Assembly: GCF_947172395.1 (NCBI RefSeq)
Contig: NC_069097.1
Location: 11,516,142 to 11,580,141 of the forward strand
Reading direction: 5' to 3'
Source: Bicyclus anynana
Taxonomy: Eukaryota; Arthropoda; Insecta; Lepidoptera; Nymphalidae
Length of the DNA: 64,000 nt
The translations under genes and the position numbers were made by a program. Below the pieces are notes generated by a model. The model was not told where the DNA came from, searched no databases, and saw only the letters and a list, made by a program, of their open reading frames with translations. Shown one piece after another: positions 41,685 through 51,874 of this stretch (positions are counted from its first letter, which is position 1; the number at the start of each line of letters is the position of its first letter).

Positions 41685-42665
41685 GTGCTCAAATTTAATC
41701 CAACCGCGCTTATGTCTAACTCTTGAGGTTGGAGACTCGACCTACTTTGTTGCGTTGTTTCAGTGGGAGTTAAATTCATATTTGAGACGGGCCGGCTAAA
41801 TGGCACATTGTGTGAGTGGTACTCACTGTTGCAACGAATTACGTGGACTGTGACGTCACGTGCAGTTCAGTTTGGCGCTAGTCGAATAAAAGCATAGCTC
41901 AACGAGTTGCGAAGCTGAAGTGGCGAGGCATAGTTCGAAGAGCCGATGGACGTTGGGGTCCCAAAGTGCTGGAATGGCGACCCCGCACTAGTAAGCGCAG
42001 TGTTGGCCGACCCCCCACCAGGTGAACTGACGACATCAAGTGAGTCTGGATGCAGGTGACTCAGTATCGTGATGTTTGGAAGTCCCTACAAAAGGCCTAC
42101 GTCCTGCAGTGGACGTCCATCGGCTGATATGATGATGAATAAAAGCAAAAGATTCATGTTACGGGCTTAAAATTAATCCAACCACGCTTAGAAGGTCTAA
42201 AGCTCGAATTTCCGAGTTTTGAGCTACTTAATTGCGTTATGACTAAATGGCACATTGTTTGACGTCACGTGCAGTTGAATTAAAGCAAAGGATTCAAAAA
42301 TTTTACGGGCTTAAAATTAATCCAACCACGCTTAGAAGGTATAAAGCTCGAGTTTCCCAGTTTCGAGCTACTTACTTTGTATGCGTTATTTCAGTAGGAG
42401 TTGAATTAATATTTGAGACGGTATGACTAAATGGCACCAAAACTGGCACATTGTTTGATTGGTACTCACTGTTGCAACGAATTACGTGGACTGTGACGTC
42501 ACGTGCAGTGTTTGGCGCCAGTTGAATTAAAGCAAAGGATTCATATTACGGGCTTAAAATTAATCCAACCACGCTTAGAAGGTATAAAGCTCGAGTTACC
42601 GAGTTTCGACCTACTTTGATACGTTGTTGGAGGAGTTGGATTCATATTTGAGACGTAGTGGCACA
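41685..42665 (+). repeat. Satellite-like tandem array, interrupted by a LINE
   Basis: Units begin near TTAAAATTAATCCAACCACG at 42176, 42310 and 42553 (spacings about 134 and 243 bp), with a diverged unit at 41685-41884. Shared blocks: GAATTACGTGGACTGTGACG, CACGTGCAGT, TTTGAGACGG. An extra piece is at 44405-44490. Non-coding. Confidence 0.75.
41895..42137 (+). mobile_element. RTE-like LINE, 5'-truncated, with target-site duplication
   Basis: It contains CTGAAGTGGCGAGGCATAGT, GCGACCCCGCACTAGTAAGC, CAGTGTTGGCCGACCCCCCA and the end CATCGGCTGATATGATGATG. It is flanked on both sides by AATAAAAGCA (41885-41894 and 42138-42147), a perfect 10-bp duplication of the satellite unit. Confidence 0.85.
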
Positions 42666-43007
42666 CTGTTTGAAAAGTAGCCACTAGTGATGTGCCGAAT
42701 CTTCGACTCTTGATTCTGAATGGTTGAAATTTTAAATTTTTGATTCTGATATCCGTTTTTTTGAAACTCTGAATCAGAGATTATACTGGCTTGGTCCGAA
42801 AATTTGAAATATCGATATGTGTACGGCAAACCATTCGCGAATACTTCGGGTGCATTTAGCGAAGAAAGAGGCCCTTCGCTCTAACTTGCGATATTGTCGC
42901 AAACATTATCGCCATGTGTGTGGCCGGCGCATAAAACGAAGATGGTAACTGTGACTCATTCATAACGCGTGCCTTTAGTGTAGGTATCAATAGGTACCAA
43001 AGGCAAT
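42666..43007. other. Unassigned intronic or upstream DNA
   Basis: Contains TTCGACTCTTGATTCTGA-type low-complexity text and a GC-richer stretch at 42830-42950; no gene recognised. Confidence 0.35.
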
Positions 43008-43315
43008 GATGTTAAATACAGTTAGATGTGTTACTAGGTCATGAAAATTGAGGCGCTCGAAAGAGGAAATTTCAATCTCAATGTTAGTTATGGTCAACAA
43101 CGAACGTTATTTAAACAAATAATAGCTAAATCTTGTCTACAATGTCGAGTTCAGAAAGTGTAAAAACTAAATATATACGTAAATAAATAATGGAAATAAA
43201 GACAAAATTGTGCATGTGTGCGCTCAGTTTTTTTTGTAGCCTATTATTGGGATCACTTTTTGTGGTGATTTTGTAGTGACGTAACCGATCTATAGTATAA
43301 AATTATCATTGACCA
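43008..43315. repeat. Interspersed repeat family R9, copy 2
   Basis: Reverse-orientation relative of 9250-9560: CAGTTAGATGTGTTACTAG, TTGTCTACAATGTCGAG, TGTGCATGTGTGCGC, GATCTATAGTATAAAATTAT. No coding capacity. Confidence 0.6.
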
Positions 43316-43499
43316 AAGGATGTTGTCACTGTATTGCGCTAACGCAGCATAATATTACACCTAAAGGCTAACATGACACGGCTACATAATGATGGTGCAG
43401 CGTAAAATAGTTTAATAGTACCGTCGTACTGAAATGTTCGAGATAGATTGATTCGTTTCGCCGTAGTTTTAGTATTAAGTTTATTGTTAAGTAAGTAAT

Positions 43500-43801
43500 T
43501 TTTTTTATTCTTTACAAGTTAGCCTTTAACTACAATCTCAGCTGATGGTAAGTGATAATGCAATCTACTCGTAAGATGAAAGCCGGCTAACTTGTTAGGA
43601 GGAGGATGAAATTATACACCTCTTTCGGTTTCTACACGACATCGTACCGGAACGCTAAGTCGGTGGTAACTAGCCACGGCCGAAGCCTCCCACCAGCCAG
43701 ACCTGGACCAATAAAGAAAACATCAATCGACCCAACCGGGGATCGAACCCAGGACATGCGTCTTGTGAATCCACCGCGCATATTGCACCACGGAGGCCGT
43801 C
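43500..43801 (-). mobile_element. SINE-A, full length, inverted
   Basis: The inverted tail TTCTTTACAAGTTAGCCTTT opens it and the head GCACCACGGAGGCCGTC closes it; the B-box region is GGGATCGAACCCAGG in plus orientation. Confidence 0.85.
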
Positions 43802-44012
43802 AAAGTTTTCATTAAATCAATGTATGATTATTTTTAAAAAATAAATACATATCTCTAATCACAAAACCTGATATTAAGTGAAAAATTCATGTCAACACTT
43901 ATATTCTAAAAATGTAAAGTTTCTGGTATTGTAGGGGTTAAATCTATGGAGCTACTGAACCGATTTTGAATATTATTTTACCACGTTATTTGTGAGTGTT
44001 CTTCTTCTTGCT

Positions 44013-44252
44013 CTTCTTAATTGGTCCACTCTGACAGGTGGGAGGCTTCGGCCGTGGCTAGTGACCACCCTACCGACAAAGACGTACCACCAAGCGGCTT
44101 AGCGTTCCATACGATATCGTGTAGAAACCGAAAAGGGTGTGGATTTTATCCTCCTCCTAACAAGTTAGCCCGCTTCCATCTTAGATTGCATCATCATTTA
44201 CCATCAGGTGAGATTGTAGTCAAGGGCTAACTTTAAAGAATAAAAAAAAAAT
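44013..44252 (+). mobile_element. SINE-A, 5'-truncated
   Basis: It begins at CTTCTTAATTGGTCCACTCT, continues through CCTACCGACAAAGACGTACC and ends in an A-run after GGGCTAACTTTAAAGAAT. The tRNA-like head is absent. Confidence 0.8.
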
Positions 44253-44325
44253 CATAGGCTATATTTTATCCCCGTAGGTTCACGGGAACGGGCACTACGC
44301 GGGTGAAATCACAAGGCTAGGCCTA
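44253..44325 (-). repeat. CTAGC-family fragment, inverted
   Basis: ATAGGCTATATTTTATCCCC then GCACTACGCGGGTGAAATCA and CAAGGCTAG. Directly abuts the SINE-A tail. Confidence 0.55.
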
Positions 44326-44404
44326 TACCGTATACTCGTTAGGAACACGTCAAACACAATCTGCTGCTGAAATAACCAAGATCTGGCAGCCACAGACTCT
44401 TACT

Positions 44405-44490
44405 CTATAGTCTATGCCCACTGTTGCAACGAGTTACGTGGACTGTGACGATACGTGCAGTCCAGCAATTTGGCGCCGGTTGAATGAACG
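44405..44490 (+). repeat. Isolated unit fragment of the 41.7-42.7 kb array
   Basis: CCACTGTTGCAACGAGTTAC, GTGGACTGTGACGATACGTG and TTTGGCGCCGGTTGAAT match the array units. Confidence 0.6.
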
Positions 44491-44867
44491 CGAACGGAAG
44501 TTGTACGAATAAAATACCGAGATGTCTTCAAAGTAAACCGTGTCAAAAGCAGTTTGATACTCTTTACCGGATTATGGACGAGAACATTACGATGCTATAA
44601 AAAAACAGATTGGGAAACACCGACACCTGGTTGTTTTGAGATAGAGTTTAAAATTGGCGTGAGATCAAAGATTAAAGTGGAATAAAACTATTTATGTATA
44701 TTTACGAGCTTCCATGTTCTCGTATAGTACTATGTACTATACTCACTAATTCATTATCCTTTCTAGAAATCATGAATACAAGTCACATTACTCAAATATT
44801 TAATTAAGAATTAAATTAAACTATATCGAGATCTTAACTGTCTTATTGCTAAAGCGTTTTTTTTTAA

Positions 44868-44930
44868 ATTGTCCTACGGGAACTGGAACGACGCGGGTTA
44901 AACCGCGCGGCGTCTGTTATAGTGTTTTGC
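44868..44930 (-). repeat. CTAGC-family fragment, inverted
   Basis: GGAACTGGAACGACGCGGGT followed by TAAACCGCGCGGCGTCTGTT. Confidence 0.5.
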
Positions 44931-45058
44931 AGATAGCATGGGTACGGTGACAGTTCGTTTCACTCTTGAAAGTTTGCCGCGATTCACGATAATAGTACAT
45001 ATTATGAACGTCATAAGGTAACTGTCACCGTACCCATGCTATCTGAAAAACACTTTAG
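44931..45058. mobile_element. TIR family T4, copy 1
   Basis: GATAGCATGGGTACGGTGAC at left is mirrored by GTCACCGTACCCATGCTATC at right; TIRs of about 30 bp within a 128-bp element. Inner sequence TTTCACTCTTGAAAGTTTGC is shared with 49388-49510 and 49565-49712. Confidence 0.8.
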
Positions 45059-45565
45059 TAACTTACATGTGCTTTCGTTGCGTAAACGATTAGTACCTAC
45101 TTACCACATACCTACCAAACGCAAAAATGGTGTATCACGGAATTGTACTTTTAAAAAGTTCTAAAAAGGTTTCCATGTGGAGTCCAAGTCGCAGGCGCTC
45201 GTTAGTCATTTATAATAGAAAAAAAAAACAACTACGAAAATATATAAGTAATATATTATATATTATATATAATAAGTAATAAGGCATATATTCTAATGCC
45301 TCAATGTCTTCAGCGTACTGAAGTACGTAAACCGAACATCACTTAATCAATACTCTTTAAAATTTTAAGCGCCATGTTTACGACTTTCAAAGCGTTTGTA
45401 TATCTTCTTTTACACTTCAGTTTATTAAAATGCCATCGGAGGCCGTTCTACGTTGGATATAAATCATTCAGCGAGTCCAAGGTTTCATATAACTGGTGAA
45501 TATTTTCAGTTTCGACCAAATTTTAAAACAAACTGGATTCGTTCTGAGTATTACGAGTATATTGG

Positions 45566-45785
45566 ACTAGCTGACGCCGCGTGATTTTACGCGCGTGGTT
45601 CCCGTTCCTGTGGGAAAACGGGGATAATATATAGCCTATAGCCTTCCTCGATAAATGGGCTATCTAACACTGAAAGAATTTTTCAAATCAGACCAGTAGT
45701 TCCTGAGATTAGCGCGTTCAATCAATCAAACAAACAAACAAAATCTCCAGCTTTACATATTAGTATAGAATATAGATATAGATTC
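45566..45785 (+). repeat. CTAGC-family element (GCCGCG subtype)
   Basis: ACTAGCTGACGCCGCGTGAT, AGCCTTCCTCGATAAATGGG, GAGATTAGCGCGTTCAATC and the end TTAGTATAGAATATAGAT. Confidence 0.75.
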
Positions 45786-45879
45786 TTGAATTACTTTGAA
45801 TTTGAACTAGATGAACTAGTATCTAAGCACACAATAATATTAATATTCGAACAAAAAAATATAATACCACAATGTATTA

Positions 45880-46165
45880 CTACTTATCTTAATAAATGCA
45901 AAAGGTCATTCATCACGAAATCTCGAAAACCGCTTGATGTACAAAGCTGAAATTTGGCAAGGAGGTAGTTGATAGTTAATAGGTTAACAACTAAGAACGG
46001 ATTTTGGGATAGGGCCGGATAAAAGAGGTCTAAGGGCGGACGAAGTCGCGGGCGTCCGCTAGTATTATATGTATAGGCGAAAGTTTACGTGTGTGTGTTT
46101 GTTACTCCTTCACGTCGCAACTATTAAAGCAATTTTACTGAAATTTAGGATAAAGATAGAAGATA
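45880..46165 (-). repeat. Two adjacent CTAGC-family elements, inverted
   Basis: The first ends in TAAGGGCGGACGAAGTCGCG then GGCGTCCGCTAGTA near 46063. The second follows at once (GGCGAAAGTTTACGTGTGTG) and is cut short near 46165. Confidence 0.65.
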
Positions 46166-46305
46166 GATAATCATCATCATCATATCAGCAGATGGACGTC
46201 CACTGCAGGATATAAGCCTTTTGTAGGGACTTCCAAACATCACGATCCTAAGCCACCTGCAATACCTGCGACTCGCTTGATGGCGTCAGTTCACTTAGTA
46301 GAAAT
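46166..46305 (-). mobile_element. RTE-like LINE 3' end, inverted
   Basis: It begins with the inverted tail ATCATCATCATATCAGC, then AGATGGACGTCCACTGCAGG and GGGACTTCCAAACATCACGA. 140 bp remain. Confidence 0.7.
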
Positions 46306-46349
46306 AAAATGGAAAAAAAGTCACGCATAATTATAATATGAATAATTTT

Positions 46350-46545
46350 CTTAACATAAAAATGGAACCTACTTCAAAGGATTTTCATGAAAATTAAATG
46401 GAATCAATCTGGAAGTATACTCTTTCAAACAAAAAAGAATTTTCAAAATTGGTTAATAAATAACTAAGTTATGAGGTAACAAACATTACAAAAAAGTTTC
46501 TAATTGAGAACCTCCGTCTTTTTTTAAAGTCGGTTAAAAAAAATG
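46350..46545 (+). repeat. End fragment of the GAAGTCGGT repeat family
   Basis: GGAATCAATCTGGAAGTATA, then TTCAAAATTGGTTAATAAA and AACCTCCGTCTTTTTTTAAA then GTCGGTT. Confidence 0.6.
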
Positions 46546-46857
46546 GGATTTAACGCAAACGGAATCGCGGGCGTACGCTTGATAAAAACAATTATGGTAA
46601 TAACAGTAAAAGATTTGCCAACTTAATGGCGGTAACTTCATTAGGCTAAAAGCCAGTGTTTGAAATTGGTTTAACTTTAGAATTAACGAAGTAAACAATT
46701 AGTTCACTCGAACAAACAAAGGTGCCGGATGTTTACCGTAGGACCGCAGTGTTACAACTTTGCACACTGGAATGTTTACTCTAATCTCACTACGAAAGCA
46801 AGTATACTGTGACGAAAGTCATGTCATCGGATTATTTGCATTACTTTTTTATAACTT

Positions 46858-47055
46858 ACAAGCTGATGCCGCGCGGTTTCACCCGCGTGGTTCCCGCTTC
46901 CAAAGGTATACGGGGATAATATATAGCCTATAGCCTTCCTCGATAAATGGGCTATCTTACACTGAAAGAATTTTTCAAATCGGACCAGTAGTTCCTGATA
47001 TTAGCGCGTTCAAGCAACAAACAAACTCGTCAGCTTTATAATATTAGTATAGATA
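46858..47055 (+). repeat. CTAGC-family element (GCCGCGCGG subtype)
   Basis: AAGCTGATGCCGCGCGGTTT, CCTTCCTCGATAAATGGGCT, CTGATATTAGCGCGTTCAAG and the end ATAATATTAGTATAGATAC. Confidence 0.75.
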
Positions 47056-47232
47056 CAATTCGGCTCATATAAGTGGACTCATCAACACTTTGATGCAAAT
47101 TAAAGTTGTTTGCTTATAAATACATTTTCTATCAATCGACTGAGATATTATATTGCAAGCAATTTAGATAAAATTTTGTACGGAGTACGGAATAGATGTT
47201 ATTTTTACCCGACTTCCAAAAAGAAAAAAAAA

Positions 47233-47316
47233 AAATAAACATCAAAAAAACATACATACAGCCGAACGTAGAACCTTCTACGTTCGGCTGCATGTATGTT
47301 TTTTTGATGTTTATTT
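47233..47316. repeat. Near-perfect hairpin, 41-bp arms, 2-base loop
   Basis: Arms 47233-47273 and 47276-47316 differ at one base. Each carries the CAGCCGAACGTAGAA end motif of the GAAGTCGGT repeat family (as at 21460 and 61090), so it looks like two such ends joined head-to-head. Confidence 0.85.
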
Positions 47317-47977
47317 TACATTTATTTAATAAACATCTACAATCTTATCAATGCCAAAACCAATATTGTTTGAAATATTGCGTAATAACCACATCTGGAT
47401 GAATATTAAGGAAAAATTTATAAAGGTAAGGTGTGGTAAGGCCTTTTATACTATAAGGATATTTTTCTTTTATTTTAAACGTAAACAATTTATCGAAATA
47501 TTGTTGTTGAAGTTTTTTGTTCATAAATATAGAACAAATTTAGTTAAGTTCCAGGTAAAAACAAGTATTGGATGTTTGTTGGTTGCGGAATTGGGACTTT
47601 AAACAACTTTGCGTACTCAAAGATTTGCTTTGGTCGCTTGCCAAACTTGTGACAGAAAAATGCATTACTGGGTCATGTGTTTATATGAATCTGAAAGGGA
47701 AGTTGGAAGAATTAAAATGGAATTGGAATGACAATCTTTTAAGAAAGATTAGATTGTAACCAAAAGAAAAACGATAGTCAAAATAAAAACCTTTGTTGGT
47801 TCTAAAAAAACAATTCATTTCATCCCGAAAGTTTCAACAAAATACGGTTTGGACGGTTTTGCGATTAAGGAGAAAACAAAGCAATTAAAAAAAAACCTAA
47901 AACGGAAAATCGTTACAGGAAGCGATGGTTGTTTAGTCGATTATGCGAGTCGTAAGCTCGCAATCGTTGCAACTGCA
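47317..47977 (+). other. Unassigned DNA with several short ORFs
   Basis: Frames at 47351-47602, 47568-47759 and 47849-48187 are open for 60-110 codons and have no recognised domain. Codons are AT-rich and the frames overlap; they may be remnants of one transposable element. Confidence 0.25.
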
Positions 47978-48690
47978 TGCAGCGAGCACGGACAAGCAAT
48001 TATTATTCCTATTATTCCCCTTCCTCATCCTGACACAGATTGCTGTTGCAATGTAGACTTTCATTTATATCTAGGTCTATTCATTACTATCCTATCCTTT
48101 CACAGGGATCGAATAGATTCCGAGACTGCTAAGTCGTGTGTTTCTATTTTCTATCTCGAGATGATGAATGCATGTTATCTTTCCTAGATTGTTGAGTGTA
48201 CCGGACTGGGAGTAATTTTATTTGTTACCTATTTATTTATGTTATCAATTTTACTTGTCATTATTACATTGCAGAAATGTTGTAAACAAAAACAAATAGA
48301 TAATGCAGCGAGAACGGACAAGCAATTATTATTCCTATTATTCCTCTTCTTTATCCTGATACAGATTGCTGTTGCAATGTAGACTTTCATTTATATCTAG
48401 GTCTATTCATTTCTATCCTATCCTTTCACAGGGATCGAATAGATTCTGAGACTGCTAAGTCGTGTGTTTCTATTTTCTGGTCTATTCATTTCTATCCTAT
48501 CCTTTCACAGGGGTTGAATAGATTCCGAGACTGCTAAGTCTTGTGTTTCTATTTTCAAGATGATAAATGCATGATATCTTTCCTAGATAAATACGAGGGT
48601 ATGAGACTGAGATTAATTTGATTTGCTACCTATTTATTTATGTTATCGAATTTACTTATAATTGTTACATTGCAGAAATGTAAACAAAAA
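47978..48690. repeat. Tandem duplication, 326-bp period, with an inner 79-bp duplication
   Basis: TGCAGCGAG-CACGGACAAG at 47978 recurs at 48304, and the following ~320 bp agree closely, ending GTTACATTGCAGAAATG. Within the second unit, GGTCTATTCATTTCTATCC repeats at 48400 and 48479. Class unknown. Confidence 0.8.
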
Positions 48691-48934
48691 CATATAATAT
48701 ATTCAGACGCTTCAAGAGTATCTTACTATTGTTTTCTTTATCATCTTCGAGTATTTGATATACTATAGCATAGACAGTAGTATAGCTATTTGCAACAAAG
48801 CTAGTTCGTGGAAGTACTACCACCATGATATCTCTGCACCCAACAAGCATTGCTGAGTTCCCAAGGTCGTGGTTTCCGGTGTACTTAGTTAATCATTATT
48901 TTTTTTTGTACACCACAAAAAGAAAAAACAAACA

Positions 48935-49152
48935 AATCCTACTAATATCATAAACGCGAAAGTTTGTATGGATGTTTGTTACTCTTTAACGCCGCAACTA
49001 CTTTGCCGATTTGGCTGAAATTTAAAATGAAGATAAATAATACCCTGGAATAACACAAAGGTTACTTTTCATCCCGGAAAAGTCCATGGTTCCTGTGGGA
49101 TTTGCGCAAAACTGAATTCCACGGGGACGATGTCGCGGGTGTCCGCTAGGAA
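48935..49152 (-). repeat. CTAGC-family element, complete, inverted
   Basis: CCTACTAATATCATAAACGC, GTTTGTTACTCTTTAACGCC and the head GACGATGTCGCGGGTGTCCG then CTAG. Confidence 0.75.
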
Positions 49153-49387
49153 GACATAAAAAGAGAAATATGATAAAAAGGCGACCTTATCGCTTCATAG
49201 CTATTCCAAGCAAATGTATTTCTTCATTCTGTAATATTTTTTTGGATTCTTAGATTACTAAAGTAGTTTCATAAAAAAGATTGCCAATTATTTTCACTTA
49301 TGACCTTGAAGTCGCTGATCTAAAAAGGTTGCTAGCCAAATTTTAAAACGCTACTTCACGCGTAGATTGTTATGAGAATTGCAACTA

Positions 49388-49510
49388 AAGTGTTTTTCAG
49401 ACAGCATGGATACGGTGACAGTCGCCTGTATGACGTTCATAATAAGTACTATTATCGTGAAACGCAGCAAACTTTCAAGAGTGAAACGAACTTTCACCCG
49501 CACCATTCTA
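49388..49510. mobile_element. TIR family T4, copy 2 (inverted order, right end diverged)
   Basis: GTGTTTTTCAGACAGCATGG and ATACGGTGACAGTCG at left, then GTTCATAATAAGTACTATTA and the shared AAACTTTCAAGAGTGAAACG; the right terminal repeat is mostly lost. Confidence 0.6.
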
Positions 49511-49564
49511 CACGAAACGAACTTAAACGTCATATTGTTAAATAACTTTGAATGTTAGTCGTTA

Positions 49565-49712
49565 TAGTATTTTTCAGATAATTGACAGTTGACAGTTCGG
49601 TGACAGTTCATTTTACTCTTGAAAGTTTGCCGCGATTCACGATAATAGTACGTATTATGTACGTCATAAGGCAACTGTCACCGTGCCCATTCTATATGAA
49701 AAACAATATAAG
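49565..49712. mobile_element. TIR family T4, copy 3
   Basis: AGTATTTTTCAGATAATTGA at left; GTTTGCCGCGATTCACGATA inside; AACTGTCACCGTGCCCATTC at right. Confidence 0.65.
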
Positions 49713-49734
49713 CTTTTATAAGTACATATAATCT

Positions 49735-50130
49735 ATACTAATATTATAAAGAGGTTAAGTATGTGGTGTTGTAGGGGTAATCTCTGGATTTACTCAATCA
49801 ATTTTGAAAATTCTTTTAACATTAGAAAGTCGCGTTATTTGCGAGTGTCATCCTATCCTACTAATATTATAAACGCGAAAGTTTGTATGGATGTTTGTTA
49901 CTATTTAACGCCGCAACTACTGAACCGAATTAGCTGAAATTCAACACGAAGATAGACAATACACTGTATTAACACATAGGCTTTTTATCCATGGTTCCCG
50001 CGGGATTTGTGAAAAACTGAATTCCACGCGGACCAATTTGCGGGCGTCCGCTAGTATGTTATATTTTATCCCCGTATTCTCACAGGAACGAGAACTACGT
50101 GTGTGAAATCACCGGGCGTAGGCTAGTACG
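49735..50130 (-). repeat. Cluster of three CTAGC-family elements, inverted
   Basis: A partial copy (49735-49850), a complete one (49855-50058, ending TTTGCGGGCGTCCGCTAGTA) and a short one (50060-50130, GAACTACGTGTGTGAAATCA) lie end to end. Confidence 0.65.
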
Positions 50131-50569
50131 TAATAAAGTTGAATGTAATCCTTGGATTTTGGTATTTTTTTAAATATTCGAGAAAAATTTCAAAGATAAG
50201 GTAAACTTTTCTTAAATCACGTCATAACAAGGATTAAGATTCGGTCTTAATTAAAAGGGCTTTATCGCATTTGCCTGTGGACGACGTGCCATTATAAAAC
50301 TAGGGAGTAAAAACAAAGGCATCGCCCAACGCTAGCCCGGTGAAGTAAATTATTTTTGTTTTTTTATGCAATACTTACCTACTGCGTCAACATTATAAGT
50401 GATGTGACTTGAATTTTTGACGACTTTATTGAGTCTAAATTACGCATTTAAAGGTAAAAGGTTTATTTTTTAGACAAAAATATAAATCGTTAGGTTTCGT
50501 TAGCCCGGTGAAAAGGAACTTATAGTGAAAGTAAATAATATTTAGTGTTGGAAATAGTAGTCTGGGACG
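50131..50569. other. Unassigned DNA
   Basis: AT-rich, contains GCTAGCCCGGTGAA twice (about 50331 and 50502); no gene recognised. Confidence 0.3.
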
Positions 50570-51080
50570 GATATGACGTCGCTCGATGTCGTGTTGGCTC
50601 GTGCCGACGCTACGTGGGGCGACTTGTTTCGTAAAGTGTAGGGATTTAGAGAGGGGTAGCGACTAGAGAGGGGTAGGGTCAGTTGGCGGGAACGACTTGC
50701 GATGTATGGCGCTCGTCGTCCGGTCGGTTTCAGATTGCTCGTGGCGTTCGAGTCTACATTACTTGTTGTGTAATTCTTTATGGGATATTTGAGATAGGCT
50801 AGAGGGACTTAAGAAGAAAAGGGGAGTGTTGGTTAGTTATCAAAGACGTCTTTGACTTGACTTTGACGACGCACTTGTAAACGTTGTGTGTAGGGTACAC
50901 ACAACGTTCCTACACACAACGTTCACAAGTGCGTGACTCCACTCAAGGTCATTCTAGGGTCTTATTTTGGTTACAGTTTGATTTGTTAATTAAGTTGCCC
51001 TGACAAATGTTGTGAATCATAATTTTGTTCGACATTGGTTTTCTTATTTTTGTAATTCACTTCTGAGTCTGCTTAAATTA
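50570..51080 (+). mobile_element. TIR family T3, copy 2 with an internal palindrome
   Basis: GGCGGGAACGACTTGCGATG, TTGTTGTGTAATTCTTTATG and GCCCTGACAAATGTTGTGAA match the other copies. At 50869-50934 a 26-bp inverted repeat with one mismatch and a 14-base loop is unique to this copy. The left end is extended by GC-rich DNA of unknown origin. Confidence 0.65.
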
Positions 51081-51747
51081 GTTTATTATATACATAATCA
51101 ACCGTGTCAATTGATTTCGCGAGTAGGTAATGTTTTTGTACTACCATTAAGTACACTAGAGTGCAGAATTTTTTGCTTTGGCCTTGCGACAACCGACAGT
51201 GCGGTAAGCAAAAAGCTGTCAAAAGATTGTATGGTCTTTAAAAAATAAAGAGGGATTTATTATATTGATTACTGTATTTATGTACCCCGCCATAATGCTC
51301 CATTGTAGGAAATAGCCTGTTCCTAAAAAGACAGCTTTCTAGTACCTACATTTAAAAAAAAACTGAGCGATGATGGCACAAACAAACACACAGTTACTTA
51401 CTATACGCATATACCATGTTGTCTTTGGGATAGGGGTAAGAAAAGTTATTTCAACAGTCATCATAATATCATAATACAGGGAATCCTAGTGTGGAAATCA
51501 CAGACCTATGTAAAATTATTTTTATGTGTACTAGTGAATCAATAAATATTATTATCATTATTATAATGCTTCAATCTAAACAGATAGACAGAAACTATGT
51601 CCTTCCATTTCCTACGATCTTTACTTCTTCCATTTTTGATTTTTTTTTCAAGAATATTCTTTTAAATATGTCCAACCAACTAAACGGAAAAGACTGTGAT
51701 ATGAGTGGGTACGGTACGACAACAGACAAGCGGGCGGGGATCGAAGA
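51081..51747. other. Unassigned DNA
   Basis: AT-rich; ORFs of 78 and 89 codons (51012-51248, 51491-51760) show no family motif and partly overlap repeats. Confidence 0.35.
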
Positions 51748-51874
51748 ACGACCTCCGTGACGCAGCGGTATGCGCGGTGGATTTACAAAACGGAGGTCCT
51801 GGGTTCGATCCCCGGCTGGACCGATTGAGATTTTCTTAATTGATCCAGATCTGGTTGATGGGAGGCTTCGGCCG
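51748..51874 (+). mobile_element. SINE-A, head only (3'-truncated)
   Basis: A box TGACGCAGCGG and B box GGTTCGATCCC (about 51802-51812) are both present, then ATTTTCTTAATTGATCCAGA; it stops at CTTCGGCCG. Confidence 0.8.
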
